This document shows, piece by piece, positions 1-6,725 of a stretch of 10,500 nucleotides of DNA. Numbering within the stretch: position 1 is the first letter of the stretch; each line of letters starts with the position of its first letter. The notes under the pieces are model-generated. The model was given only the letters and a program-made list of their open reading frames with translations, did no database searches and was not told the DNA's origin. The translations under genes were made by a program, and so were the position numbers. Location of the stretch: positions 1-10,500 of the forward strand of contig PXBU01000066.1 of assembly GCA_003566795.1 (NCBI GenBank), read 5' to 3'. This DNA is from Puniceicoccaceae bacterium. Lineage in GTDB: Bacteria; Verrucomicrobiota; Verrucomicrobiia; Opitutales; Coraliomargaritaceae.

Positions 1-678
1 CTCATCTTTGCCCTGACTAAAATGCCCACTTTCCGTGAACCCGGTGGCGATGCCCCATTTTTCCAGATAGTGGGCCGCTTGACGCGGCGTGCCCGCTTCG
101 TCGAAGGTGTGCTGGCCCAGGGCTTCTACGTCGGAGCGCAGATCATGTGCTGGACCTTTATCATTCACTACGGGATGTCAGAAGTCGGCCTCAGCCTGTC
201 CGAGGCCCAAAGCTACAATATCGTGGCGATGATTATCTTTGTCAGCAGCCGCTTCATTTGCACCTTCCTGATGCGTTTCTTCCGCCCCAGCCTGATGTTG
301 ATGGTCTTCGCCATCGGAGGTTTCTGCTTCACCGTGGGCGCGATCTACCTACCGGGACAGACTGGCTTGATCTCGCTGGTGCTCATTTCGGCCTGCATGT
401 CACTCATGTTCCCCACCATCTACGGGATCGCCTTAAACGGCCTAAAACTGGAAGAAGCCAAGCTCGGCTCGGCCTTCCTGATCATGGCGATCGTTGGTGG
501 TGCCGTCCTGACCAAGTTCCAGGGTAACCTGATCACGGCATTCGACGTGCGGACCTCATTCTGGCTGCCCGCCGGTTGCTTTATCATCATCGCGCTCTAC
601 GGCCTGCGCTGCCTGATTGCACATGATAAGGACTTTACCGGCAAGCCCCTGCCCGTCGCACCCCCCGCCGCGAAGTAG
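1..678 (+). CDS. fucP: L-fucose:H+ symporter-like MFS permease (FucP family), 5'-truncated by the window
   Basis: The frame is open from base 1, so only the C-terminal 225 residues are present; FucP proteins are about 430 residues. FucP is an inner-membrane proton-coupled importer of L-fucose and related sugars. The fragment keeps the start of the second six-helix bundle: QGFYVGAQIMCWTFIIHY (about bases 118-171) matches the YVGAQ..CW..I.Y signature of E. coli FucP. SACMSLMFPTIYGI (about 388-429), followed by a GSAFLIMAIVGG stretch, matches the conserved FucP segment SAFMS..PTIF...GSSFIVMTIIGGG. Several further hydrophobic helices precede a short hydrophilic, Pro/Ala-rich tail. The family call is firm. 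The substrate could be fucose or another hexose or deoxy-sugar, since paralogues with other specificities are common. It ends in a hairpin-rich gap facing the DUF1080 gene. Confidence 0.88.
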   Translation, partial: LIFALTKMPTFREPGGDAPFFQIVGRLTRRARFVEGVLAQGFYVGAQIMCWTFIIHYGMSEVGLSLSEAQSYNIVAMIIFVSSRFICTFLMRFFRPSLMLMVFAIGGFCFTVGAIYLPGQTGLISLVLISACMSLMFPTIYGIALNGLKLEEAKLGSAFLIMAIVGGAVLTKFQGNLITAFDVRTSFWLPAGCFIIIALYGLRCLIAHDKDFTGKPLPVAPPAAK

Positions 679-684
679 AACCGT

Positions 685-737
685 GGCTTCGCTTGCGAAG
701 CCCGCCGCAACCGAAGGGGCTTTCCTGCGGGAAGCCC
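685..737. terminator. Two back-to-back hairpins between convergent genes (possible bidirectional terminator or REP-like repeat)
   Basis: Hairpin 1 is GGCTTCGC (685-692) pairing with GCGAAGCC (695-702), a perfect GC-rich stem with a minimal loop. Hairpin 2 is GGGCTTTCC (717-725) pairing with GGGAAGCCC (729-737) over nine pairs including one G-U, with a TGC loop. They begin seven bases after the permease stop codon, where a terminator is expected. Neither is followed by a T tract, so a classic intrinsic terminator is not shown; an mRNA-stabilising repeat is equally possible. Confidence 0.45.
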
Positions 738-765
738 GCGAACGTTCGAGAGGTTACGAATAGAG

Positions 766-845
766 CTTGAGCCGCGCAAGATTCGCCGTTTCGACCGGCT
801 CAAGGCCCTGAGTTCATCGAAGGGCGGGTGGCACTAGCACCACCC
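766..845. repeat. Cluster of intergenic palindromes, including a degenerate TTCGA...CTCA..TGAG...TCGAA repeat
   Basis: Three dyads lie here. CTTGAGCCG (766-774) and CGGCTCAAG (796-804) are exact inverted repeats. The imperfect palindrome 790-821 has symmetric arms TTCGA (790-794)/TCGAA (817-821) and CTCA (799-802)/TGAG (809-812), each separated by four bases, around a GGCC-containing centre. From memory it resembles a common bacterial intergenic palindrome that pairs TTCGACAGGCTCAG with its complement. GGGTGG (826-831) and CCACCC (840-845) form a six-pair stem next to the 3' end of the DUF1080 gene and could help end either convergent transcript. Confidence 0.5.
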
Positions 846-870
846 CTACGAGTTATAACGGAGGCGGGCC

Positions 871-1545
871 TCATTCCGGCTGCCCGTCGGTCTTCAGCTC
901 CTTGATGCGCACGTTGCGATACCAGACGGGCTTTCCTTCATCTTGAAAGCTGATATAGCCTTCACCCGGGCGGTCCCTCATCGCAGACTCGCTCAGGTCC
1001 AGCTCGTTTACCTTCTCACCGTTGAGGATCACTATCAAATGATTGCCGTCGACGGTGATGTTATAGTGGTTCCACTCACCGGGTGCTTTCATCGCGTTGT
1101 GAGTCGGACGCTGAGTGCGGATGACCCCACCTGCGTCGTGATGGGTCAGCTCCTCGTCCGGCTTACCATAGATATCAAGAATCTGCACCTCAAAGCCGCT
1201 TTCCACATGGTTGTCGAGGTCACCAATACGCAAGAAGACCCCGGAGTTACCCTGCTCCTCAATCTTGAATTCCAGATCGATAATGAAGTCTCTAAACTTG
1301 CGGGTGGTGGCAAGATAGTCGTCGAAGCGCTGCCAGCCCCACTCACCTGGGCGCGGCTCGAGCTTGATGGTGTTTTCGTCTTTCACCAGCCAATTGCCAT
1401 TGGTTTGCCAACCCGAGAGATCCGCACCGTTAAACATTTGGACGAAGCCGTCGTCGTCCTTTTCTGCAACATCACAGGCGACGAAAAAAGTGGCGACTGT
1501 GGCGAACAGGGCAAGAGTAGTCTTTTTAAACATAAGGGAACTCAT
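871..1545 (-). CDS. DUF1080 / 3-keto-disaccharide hydrolase-domain lipoprotein
   Basis: A 224-residue protein with an export signal: MFKK n-region, hydrophobic core, then FVAC with the lipidated Cys at residue 24. The mature protein should sit on the periplasmic face of a membrane. The rest is one concanavalin/LamG-like DUF1080 domain: VQMFNGADLSGW (35-46), NSGVFLRIGDLDNHVESG (100-117), GFEVQILDIYG (117-127), APGEWNHYNITVDGNHL (154-170), LNGEKV (174-179) and a C-terminal GYISFQDEG..VWYRNVRIKEL block (196-217). Members act on, or are annotated as acting on, 3-keto-glycosides and are abundant in Verrucomicrobiota and Planctomycetota. A second ATG at 1533 (MFKK) gives a more typical signal peptide and may be the true start; neither ATG has a clear ribosome site. 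It is divergent from the nuclease gene. The domain call is firm; the substrate is unknown. Confidence 0.9.
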   Translation of the reverse strand: MSSLMFKKTTLALFATVATFFVACDVAEKDDDGFVQMFNGADLSGWQTNGNWLVKDENTIKLEPRPGEWGWQRFDDYLATTRKFRDFIIDLEFKIEEQGNSGVFLRIGDLDNHVESGFEVQILDIYGKPDEELTHHDAGGVIRTQRPTHNAMKAPGEWNHYNITVDGNHLIVILNGEKVNELDLSESAMRDRPGEGYISFQDEGKPVWYRNVRIKELKTDGQPE

Positions 1546-1565
1546 CGCTTTAGATTTAAAACAAA

Positions 1566-1594
1566 ATGATCGTTTTTTGAAGAAAAATTGCCAA
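1566..1594 (-). promoter_or_regulatory. Candidate sigma70-type promoter for the DUF1080 gene
   Basis: On the minus strand, TTGGCA (complement of 1589-1594) and GATCAT (complement of 1566-1571) are separated by 17 bases, matching 5/6 and 4/6 of the consensus -35 and -10 boxes. The surrounding DNA is AT-rich. It would give a short leader of about 15 bases before the ATG at 1545, or about 27 before the ATG at 1533. No equally good promoter was found for the divergent nuclease gene in the same 152-bp gap. Confidence 0.3.
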
Positions 1595-1697
1595 TTCCTG
1601 AAAGCTGGCCCCTGGGCAGACGATAGTTGCTCCGGGGCGGTCTTCCAGAAGTCCCCTAAAAAACCGAAAATTCGACCATTTGTTTTAAGCTCCCCCC

Positions 1698-2555
1698 ATG
1701 CGCCCTGTATTACTTATCTTCCTACTGGCCTTCCTCCTGATTGCAAAAATGGCCACCGCCGAGTTGCAAACCTTTCGGGGCTGCCAGTTTGTGGCAGCAC
1801 CCTGGGCGGATGGGGATAGTTTTTTGGTGCGCTTCCCCGACGGCACTGAGCGCACAGTCCGCATCTATGGGGCCGACTGCCTCGAGGATAAGGTCAATAA
1901 TCCTACCGACGCCCGGCGGCTGCGCGCGCAGCGCCGGTATTTCGGCATCTCGAATTATGGCGATTCGCCGCGCGACTCGATCGAATTGGCACTAGAACTC
2001 GGCGCGAAGGCCACGACCGAGGTGCAGCGCCTGCTGGCAGAGCCCTTTACCGTTCACACTGCATTTGCCGACGGCGGGGGCTCCAGTCGCTACCAGCGGA
2101 TCTACGCTTTCGTGGAGACAGCGGAGGGCGACGACCTCGCCACCCTCTTGGTGCGACGCGGCCTCGCCCGCGCCCACGGGCTCTACCGGTCCACGCCGGA
2201 CGGCTCACATCGCGACGAATACCGCCAAAGCTTACACGACGCCGAACTGGTCGCCGCGCGACAAGGCCTCGGCGCCTGGGCCTACACCGACTGGGATGAG
2301 CTACCCAAGGAGCGGCAAGCGGAGCGGCGCGAGGAGGAAGAGGAAGCCATTGCCATGGGCCGGGCCATGCCGACCGAGCCACTCTCCATCAATTCGGCGA
2401 CAGCTGAAGACCTGACGCGCGTGCCCGGCATCGGCGATGTGCTGGCCCAGCGCATTATTGCGGCCCGCCCGTTTGAGGATGTCGACGATTTGAAGCGCGT
2501 GCGCGGCATCGGCCCCGCCACGCTGGAAGCGATCCGGGAGTTTTTGGTGCCCTGA
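1698..2555 (+). CDS. Secreted thermonuclease-like (SNase fold) protein with C-terminal ComEA-like helix-hairpin-helix domain
   Basis: A 285-residue protein. Residues 1-21 form a signal peptide (hydrophobic core then ATA), so it is exported. Residues 24-195 match the staphylococcal nuclease fold: ADGDSF (37-42) supplies the Ca2+-site Asp, VRIYGADCLE (54-63) supplies the equivalents of Arg35, Asp40 and Glu43, and SRYQRIYAFV (130-139) the equivalent of Arg87, so all catalytic positions appear intact. The Glu63-to-Arg134 distance is about 27 residues longer than in S. aureus nuclease, implying an insertion near 65-100. An acidic/basic linker (203-222) leads to a tandem HhH domain (about 228-283) with VPGIGDVLAQRI and VRGIGPATLEAI, the ComEA-type non-specific DNA-binding fold. 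Expected role: extracytoplasmic DNA or RNA cleavage, for nutrients or DNA processing. No Shine-Dalgarno site; the ATG follows a run of six C. Confidence 0.85.
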   Translation: MRPVLLIFLLAFLLIAKMATAELQTFRGCQFVAAPWADGDSFLVRFPDGTERTVRIYGADCLEDKVNNPTDARRLRAQRRYFGISNYGDSPRDSIELALELGAKATTEVQRLLAEPFTVHTAFADGGGSSRYQRIYAFVETAEGDDLATLLVRRGLARAHGLYRSTPDGSHRDEYRQSLHDAELVAARQGLGAWAYTDWDELPKERQAERREEEEEAIAMGRAMPTEPLSINSATAEDLTRVPGIGDVLAQRIIAARPFEDVDDLKRVRGIGPATLEAIREFLVP

Positions 2556-2696
2556 TCGCCTTCGATTTCAAACGTGACTTCGATTTGGATGGCCGGTGGC
2601 CCGTGGGATTTGCCGCCGTCTCTGGTTTTTTTGCGCGGGGCCGACTCTGGGGGAATTTCGCTTCGGGCTTGCTCCCTGCGGCGGGCTGGGATTAAC

Positions 2697-2712
2697 TATC
2701 CGAAATCGGATA
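2697..2712. promoter_or_regulatory. Perfect 16-bp palindrome upstream of the dynamin-like gene (operator candidate)
   Basis: TATCCGA (2697-2703), AA, TCGGATA (2706-2712) is a perfect inverted repeat about 95 bases before the dynamin-like start. The AT-rich TAAAAT at 2711-2716 overlaps it and could be a -10 box, although no good -35 is seen 17 bases upstream. The core ATCCG-N4-CGGAT recurs at 8728-8741. The rest of 2556-2805 holds no gene that can be supported, only GC-rich sequence up to about 2690 and AT-rich leader after it. Confidence 0.4.
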
Positions 2713-2805
2713 AAATAAATACCTCCGCTACATTGGACCGCCGATTGCTACTTTAAGCCGAAGACTTGTCGCCGAAAACAATTACCAACAACCCATCCAG
2801 GAACT

Positions 2806-5037
2806 ATGTCTGTGGAACCGATCCGCGTCGAACTTGAATCTTTCTGCCAACAATTCAGTGGTGCCTTGCAGCCTTTCAGCGAGGCACTCGATCAAGGCAC
2901 GGACTCGCTGCGCGAAGCAGCGGAAGGCACATCGCTCCAATCGCTGCTCAGCGGCCTGCAGGACAACCGCCACCGGCTCAAAATCCTGTCGGACAAGGCG
3001 AGCCAACAAAATACCTATCTGGTGATTTTCGGACCACTCAAGAGCGGGAAGTCCACCTTGATGAATGCCATCAGCGGAGCTTACGTCAGTGAGGTCACCA
3101 GCCTGCCGGCTTACCCCTGCCTGGTTTATGTGCGCGAAGGTGAGTCGCACGGCTTCTCGACCACTGCCTTCAACGGCGACCGCAAGGAATACGCCAGCCG
3201 CGATGAGCTGCATGGCTCGCTGGAAGCGGCGCACGGGGCACTGGCGCAAAAGCTGCGCGAGGCCGATGCAGCCGGCACGCCCTTCAACCCGGCACAGGAT
3301 TTTACCGAAGCGGTCCGGCGCATCGACTTTACCATGCCGGCACCCTATCTGCGGGAGTCAGGCACCATCCTGGTGGATACTCCGGGGCTCTATACCAAGA
3401 TGAAGTATAGCTACGGCCAACTGACCCGCGAATTCCGCGACACGGCTGCCTGCGCCGTCTTTGTCGTCAAAACGGACAATCTTTTCTTCGAGCAGGTCTT
3501 CGCGGAGTTTGCCGATCTGCTGGATGTTTTTTCGCGGGTCTTCCTGGTGGTCAACATCGACTCCTCCAAGCAAGACCTCGGCCCGGACGGCTCACTCCAA
3601 CCCTCGCTGGAACAGCGTGATCCGAAGCGCATCATCGAAGCCTTTGAAAACCTGACAGTGAGCGCACAAATCCGCTCTGCCATCGACAGCGGACGCCTGC
3701 GCATCTACCTGATCGACCTGCTGCAAACCGCCACCCAGAGCCTACAGGCAGGCAATCCAGTCCCGCCGGAGCCCACTACAAACCAGCCGCAAGCATCTGA
3801 TGGCGACAGCGAGACCGACACGGACGAAGCGGCTGCCGAGCCGACGGAAGCACCGGAAGAGGAAGCACCTGCAGCGGAGAGCAGCACTGCCGCGACGCCC
3901 AGCGAACCTGCGATCCCTACCGGCCCGCGCTTGGGCTTCGACAACTTCCTGGAAGATCTGACCGACTACCTCAACAGCAGCGAATACATCGTGGAATTTA
4001 TGGCGGACAGCCTGCGCCAGGCCGACTCCATCCTGCACGAGGTGCGGGAGAGCGCCCGCGCGCCCCAGATTGCCGAATTGCGGGCCGACATCGAAAGTTT
4101 GGAGGCAAAAACCGACGCCACCGGTCGCCAATTGGACACCCTCGCCCAACTGCGCAGCTATGAATGGTCAGGACCGCTGGACGAACTCTCAGCCGAAATT
4201 CGCCAGCAGGTGACCGAGCATTCCGGTGCGGTCCTGCCCGAGCTGGAAAAGGCCCTCCACGGCGAGGTCGAAGCGTGGACCATGAGCGATGAGAGCATGC
4301 AGCATCTGGTGGAAAACCGCGTCTGTGCCAAGATCGGGGAAGTGTGCCAGCAATCGCGCCGCCGCGCCATCGAGATTTTTGACCGTGCTTGCCACGATCG
4401 CAACGGCGGCGTGCGGATCGAGGGGGAGGTCAGCCAGCAGTTGCAATCGCTGAACCTTTCCTTCGACGATATTTATACCCACTTTCAGGGCACCGTCCAC
4501 GAGCATCTGAGTGCCGGGGCGGAGCTACCCGACAGCTCTGGCCTCCAACAAGCACTACCGCTGCGACGGCGGTTCCTCGACTATCTCCTCTTCCGCAGCG
4601 AGGACCGGGTGCGACAGCGCCTCTTCGGCTCCGAGAACCCATCCGAGCGGCCGTTTACCACCAAGAGCAAAGCCAAACGACTCAGCGAGGAAGGTATCCG
4701 CGAATTCTGTGGCAGCGTGGGCGACTACGCGCGACAATGCAATTTGACGACACTGCAGGAGGCTTTGGAGAATCTGCTGCGAGACTATCGCGAAGCCTTT
4801 CAGGCAGATGCCCGCCAGCGGGTCGAGGCCCGCCAGCACGAGCTGCAAGCTGAATACAACGAGGCAAAGGCCCAACTCGAACTACGGCAAAAAGTGTTGC
4901 ACACCCTCGATGCGTTGGAGGCCGCTGCCGACGAGCTGGAATCCAAGGTCGGTCACCTGCAACACAGCTTCGTTCCACACAAAGCCGTATTTGAACTCGA
5001 TTACGAAAAGGAACCGCCCGCAGACTCCTCAACTTAG
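2806..5037 (+). CDS. Dynamin-like large GTPase (bacterial dynamin-like protein)
   Basis: A 743-residue protein, mostly helical outside its G domain. The G1/Walker A is GPLKSGKSTLMNAI (76-89), preceded by a helical segment as in bacterial dynamin-like proteins. The G2 threonine is probably T98 in VTSLPAYPC, though the alignment is ambiguous. G3 is DTPG (191-194) after hydrophobic GTILV. G4 is non-standard: the strand VFLVVN ends in N250-I-D252 without the usual NKxD, and SKQD follows at 254-257. A low-complexity Pro/Glu/Ala/Thr linker (about 317-373) separates the G domain from a long alpha-helical region with likely coiled coil at about 415-450 and 655-720. No clear transmembrane helix is present, so membrane contact would be peripheral or via the partner encoded downstream. 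The family binds and remodels membranes using GTP. AGGA lies five bases before the ATG, one of the few visible ribosome sites in this window. Overall length is near that of E. coli CrfC, but orthology is not claimed. Confidence 0.82.
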   Translation: MSVEPIRVELESFCQQFSGALQPFSEALDQGTDSLREAAEGTSLQSLLSGLQDNRHRLKILSDKASQQNTYLVIFGPLKSGKSTLMNAISGAYVSEVTSLPAYPCLVYVREGESHGFSTTAFNGDRKEYASRDELHGSLEAAHGALAQKLREADAAGTPFNPAQDFTEAVRRIDFTMPAPYLRESGTILVDTPGLYTKMKYSYGQLTREFRDTAACAVFVVKTDNLFFEQVFAEFADLLDVFSRVFLVVNIDSSKQDLGPDGSLQPSLEQRDPKRIIEAFENLTVSAQIRSAIDSGRLRIYLIDLLQTATQSLQAGNPVPPEPTTNQPQASDGDSETDTDEAAAEPTEAPEEEAPAAESSTAATPSEPAIPTGPRLGFDNFLEDLTDYLNSSEYIVEFMADSLRQADSILHEVRESARAPQIAELRADIESLEAKTDATGRQLDTLAQLRSYEWSGPLDELSAEIRQQVTEHSGAVLPELEKALHGEVEAWTMSDESMQHLVENRVCAKIGEVCQQSRRRAIEIFDRACHDRNGGVRIEGEVSQQLQSLNLSFDDIYTHFQGTVHEHLSAGAELPDSSGLQQALPLRRRFLDYLLFRSEDRVRQRLFGSENPSERPFTTKSKAKRLSEEGIREFCGSVGDYARQCNLTTLQEALENLLRDYREAFQADARQRVEARQHELQAEYNEAKAQLELRQKVLHTLDALEAAADELESKVGHLQHSFVPHKAVFELDYEKEPPADSST

Positions 5038-5064
5038 AATCCTATTCATAATAAAGTAAGAATA

Positions 5065-5151
5065 AATTTCGTAGCGGAACGGCGAAGCCGTTTCGATGCC
5101 CATCGCGAGAAGGTATCATTTCGAAATGGGTTCCCCATTCCGCTACAAATT
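5065..5151. repeat. Multi-hairpin palindromic element (REP/MITE-like) between the dynamin-like and NTPase genes
   Basis: An outer stem pairs AATTT (5065-5069) and GTAGCGGAA (5071-5079) with TTCCGCTAC (5138-5146) and AAATT (5147-5151), leaving one bulged C at 5070. Inside lie alternative stems: AACGGC/GCCGTT with GAA loop (5078-5092), CGAT/ATCG (5094-5105), the palindrome ATTTCGAAAT (5118-5127) and AATGGG/CCCATT with TTC loop (5125-5139). Such nested symmetry is typical of mobile palindromic intergenic repeats. It starts 27 bases after the dynamin-like stop and could end or stabilise that transcript. No transposase gene is nearby. Confidence 0.65.
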
Positions 5152-5172
5152 AAAAAATTTATCTGATCCTTA

Positions 5173-5204
5173 AACCAACACCCCCCTCCTTAACCAACAC
5201 CCCC
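5173..5204 (+). repeat. Tandem C-rich 13-mer directly before the NTPase start codon
   Basis: AACCAACACCCCC occurs at 5173-5185 and again at 5192-5204, ending one base before the ATG at 5206. It contains no purine-rich Shine-Dalgarno sequence. It may be a recent leader duplication or reflect the C-rich pre-start context also seen before the nuclease and nadA genes. Confidence 0.5.
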
Positions 5205-5205
5205 T

Positions 5206-6702
5206 ATGGACATACAGCGCTTCTTTGATCACTGGCAGCTCGAGGAAAACCCCTTTCAAGCGGAAGAGGCCCGCAACGACGCCGTCTATGCGCGGACGAT
5301 GGGGACCACCGTGACCCATCCCGATTTTCAAAAGATTTTCGGGCAACCCACCGTGCCCAGCACCTCGATTGTTTTCGGGGAGAAAGGCAGCGGCAAGACA
5401 GCCATGCGGCTGATGATGGAGCGACGCTTCGAGGCACACAATGCGACCCACGACCAGGATCGGGTCTGGATGGTGCGCTACGATGACCTCAACCCCTTCC
5501 TCGACCAGTTGGCCCACGCCGTCAGCCCGCAGAATCCCGACGCCTGCCTGGATAAGATCCGGCTGGCCGACCATCAAGACGCCATCCTCAGCCTGGCCGT
5601 CACCGACTTGGTGGATCAACTGCTCTACGACTTGAAGGATCCGGACACGCGCCGCCGCCGCAAGACGGTGCGCAAGCTCAGCAAAGAGCTGCGCCTCGAC
5701 CTCGCCGTGCTGGCACTGCTCTACGACAACCCCCGGCACGGGGAGCGCGATACCCGCTGGCGTCACCTCAAGCGGCTGCTGCGCATCGGCCAGTTGGTCA
5801 ACCGTCAGGGGCACGGCGCGATTGTACTCGGCTGCGCCGCCATCGGCCTAACCAGCGGCGGGCTCTGGTATTTTAGCGAGAGCATCCGCTGGGAGTGGCA
5901 GTTGCTGGCGGTGGCCGGGATTTCCGGCTTTCTCGGCTTCGGCTTCACCTGGCTCTCGCGTTTCATCAAAAACGGCTTCCGCGCCCGCAAAGTCTGCCGC
6001 GAGATTCGCACCATCGCGCGCAATGCCCGCTTCTTCAGCGACCGGCTATGGGACCTGCCGGGGCACCATGGCGTGGAGCGCCTGCTCCCCGAAAAGGGCG
6101 ACCAGGACAAACGCTATGAGGCCACCAAGCGCTTTTTCCAAATCATCAACCGCCTCGGCTACGGAGCGCTTACGGTCTTCGTCGACCGCATTGATGAGCC
6201 AGTCATGATCCACAGCGATAGCGAGCGCATGCGTAAGCTGGTCTGGCCGATGCTGAACAATAAGTTTCTCCAGCAAGAGGGCTTCGGCGCGAAGATGCTA
6301 CTACCCCTCGAACTGAGCCACCTGCTCGACGGAGCCGATGCCGACTTCAAGCAACAAGCCCGCCTGGACAAGCAAAACATGATCAACCCCCTGCGCTGGA
6401 CCGGCTCCACCCTCTACGATCTCTGCACCTCTCGCTTCCGCAACTGTCAAAGCGCCGAGGCCGAGCCGATCAAGCAACTCAGCGAGCTGTTCGAAGACGA
6501 TGTCGACGAGCGCGACCTGGTGGATGCCCTCGATCAGATGCACCAGCCGCGCGACGCCTTTAAATTCCTCTATGCGGTCATCCAGCGCCACTGCCAAAAT
6601 ACCACCGGCGAGAGCGGCCACCACAAAATTCCCAAGCTGACCCTCGACTTTGTGCGCCAAGAGCAAAGCCAGCGCGTGGTCAACCTCTACCGCGGAAATT
6701 AG
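5206..6702 (+). CDS. Membrane-anchored P-loop NTPase with KAP-like architecture
   Basis: A 498-residue protein. The N-terminal FFDHWQLEENPFQ (6-18) resembles the opening of ExeA-like ATPases. Walker A is GEKGSGKT (58-65). Two strongly hydrophobic segments, about 204-223 and 231-251, form a hairpin with a short connecting loop, flanked by basic clusters (149-163 and 252-265). Walker B is ALTVFVDRIDEP (321-332), with D327 or D330-E331 as candidate metal/catalytic acids, followed by LLPLELS (365-371) at a sensor-like position and a helical C-terminus. Transmembrane helices placed between Walker A and Walker B are the hallmark of KAP-family NTPases, the family that includes the phage-exclusion protein PifA. 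Membership of KAP itself is not proven; it may be a separate STAND/ExeA-related lineage. It follows the dynamin-like gene on the same strand by 168 bp and converges on the SDR gene with 23 bp between stops. Function unknown. Confidence 0.7.
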   Translation: MDIQRFFDHWQLEENPFQAEEARNDAVYARTMGTTVTHPDFQKIFGQPTVPSTSIVFGEKGSGKTAMRLMMERRFEAHNATHDQDRVWMVRYDDLNPFLDQLAHAVSPQNPDACLDKIRLADHQDAILSLAVTDLVDQLLYDLKDPDTRRRRKTVRKLSKELRLDLAVLALLYDNPRHGERDTRWRHLKRLLRIGQLVNRQGHGAIVLGCAAIGLTSGGLWYFSESIRWEWQLLAVAGISGFLGFGFTWLSRFIKNGFRARKVCREIRTIARNARFFSDRLWDLPGHHGVERLLPEKGDQDKRYEATKRFFQIINRLGYGALTVFVDRIDEPVMIHSDSERMRKLVWPMLNNKFLQQEGFGAKMLLPLELSHLLDGADADFKQQARLDKQNMINPLRWTGSTLYDLCTSRFRNCQSAEAEPIKQLSELFEDDVDERDLVDALDQMHQPRDAFKFLYAVIQRHCQNTTGESGHHKIPKLTLDFVRQEQSQRVVNLYRGN

Positions 6703-6725
6703 CATCCCAACCCGTCGCCGAATTC

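Noticed and set aside
943..1569. 208-residue open frame on the plus strand
   Set aside because: It lies antisense to the DUF1080 lipoprotein gene, which has clear family motifs and a signal peptide; this frame has no recognisable domain.
2574..2756. 60-residue open frame between the nuclease and dynamin-like genes
   Set aside because: Short, no recognisable motif, no ribosome site, and it runs through the palindrome and AT-rich promoter-like DNA.
5065..5151. A tRNA or structured small RNA because of the cloverleaf-like folding
   Set aside because: No TTC-type T-loop, D-loop consensus or anticodon stem of correct size; the symmetry fits a palindromic repeat better.
5170..5814. 214-residue minus-strand open frame
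   Set aside because: Fully antisense to the N-terminal part of the NTPase, whose Walker A lies in the overlap; explained by GC-rich codon bias.
6703..6725. A terminator between the convergent NTPase and SDR genes
   Set aside because: The 23-bp gap contains no inverted repeat or T tract.
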